Assembly (NCBI GenBank): GCA_005776735.1
Contig: SXOM01000064.1
Span: 1-5,323 of the forward strand
Length of the DNA: 5,323 nt
DNA from: Pseudomonadota bacterium
Lineage (GTDB): Bacteria; Myxococcota_A; UBA796; SXON01
Direction of reading: 5' to 3'
Shown: positions 5,148 through 5,323 of the stretch, piece by piece
How the letters are laid out: each line of letters opens with the position of its first letter
Position numbering within the stretch: position 1 is the first letter of the stretch
The notes under the pieces: generated by a model
Told to the model about the DNA's origin: nothing
Database searches by the model: none
What the model saw: the letters and a program-made list of their open reading frames with translations, nothing else
Position numbers and translations under genes: made by a program

Positions 5148-5323
5148 CTAGCCCACCCGTTCCGGGGGCTGGACGTTGCGTTGGGCCACCCAGATGGCCA
5201 CCGCCGCCGCCACCATCACCAACGAAGTGCCCACGCCCGGGGTGAGCGCGGTGCCGGCGAACGAACCGCGGGAGTCGACCCGGAACTGCTCGTTCACCGC
5301 GCGGAAGACGCCGTACAGCGCCA
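5148..5323 (-). CDS. C-terminus of an unidentified predicted membrane protein (partial)
   Basis: On the minus strand a frame entering at the right edge is open for 57 codons to TAG at 5148-5150. Its third positions are nearly all G or C, the signature of coding DNA here, whereas the competing minus-strand frames are broken early or unbiased. The fragment starts ALYGVFRAVNEQFRVDSR, then has a hydrophobic membrane segment (TSLVMVAAAVAIWVA, fragment residues 32-46) and ends in a short polar tail, QRNVQPPERVG. The start and most of the protein lie outside the window. I do not recognise the family. It is co-directional with the reductase, 82 bp upstream of it, so the two may or may not share a transcript. 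Confidence 0.6.
   Translation of the reverse strand, partial: ALYGVFRAVNEQFRVDSRGSFAGTALTPGVGTSLVMVAAAVAIWVAQRNVQPPERVG

Noticed and set aside
3287..5245. Long plus-strand open frame (652 codons) opposite the NnrU and RmlD-like genes
   Set aside because: Same artefact: no domains, compositionally biased, and fully covered by two recognisable minus-strand genes.

Overview
The window is very GC-rich, with G or C at nearly every third codon position. It carries ordinary chromosomal genes beside a small family of tandem, paralogous predicted lipoproteins. This composition, together with a RecQ variant, a cytochrome c/NnrU fusion and an expanded set of tiny lipoproteins, would suit a large-genome, high-GC Gram-negative bacterium such as a member of the Myxococcota or a relative. 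That placement is an inference; no taxonomic marker gene is present.

Layout. Positions 1-165 hold the end of an upstream plus-strand gene whose stop overlaps the start of the next gene (GTGA). Positions 162-1086 hold two tandem plus-strand genes for predicted 145-146 residue secreted lipoproteins. Each is preceded by the same ribosome binding site, and each begins with a nearly identical 142-bp module covering the RBS, signal peptide, lipobox and first mature residues. After that module the sequences diverge strongly. A third copy of the module (1105-1189) is cut off within the signal peptide, one base short of the recQ stop codon. Everything from 1191 to the right edge lies on the minus strand. 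Reading leftwards from the right edge, it contains: the C-terminus of an unidentified protein with a predicted membrane segment (5148-5323); an RmlD-like NAD(P)-dependent sugar-nucleotide reductase (4298-5065); a membrane protein fusing an N-terminal c-type cytochrome to an NnrU-family domain (3251-4225); and a complete RecQ-family helicase (1191-3092) that converges on the lipoprotein array.

How the genes relate. The two lipoproteins are probably co-transcribed, with 46 bp between them. The minus-strand genes share direction but are separated by 72-158 bp gaps and do not form an obvious pathway, so they may be independent units. The most unusual content is the modular lipoprotein array, with a GC-rich constant 5' module and a lower-GC variable 3' part, and the cytochrome c/NnrU fusion. 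No RNA genes, CRISPR arrays, transposases or attachment sites were seen.
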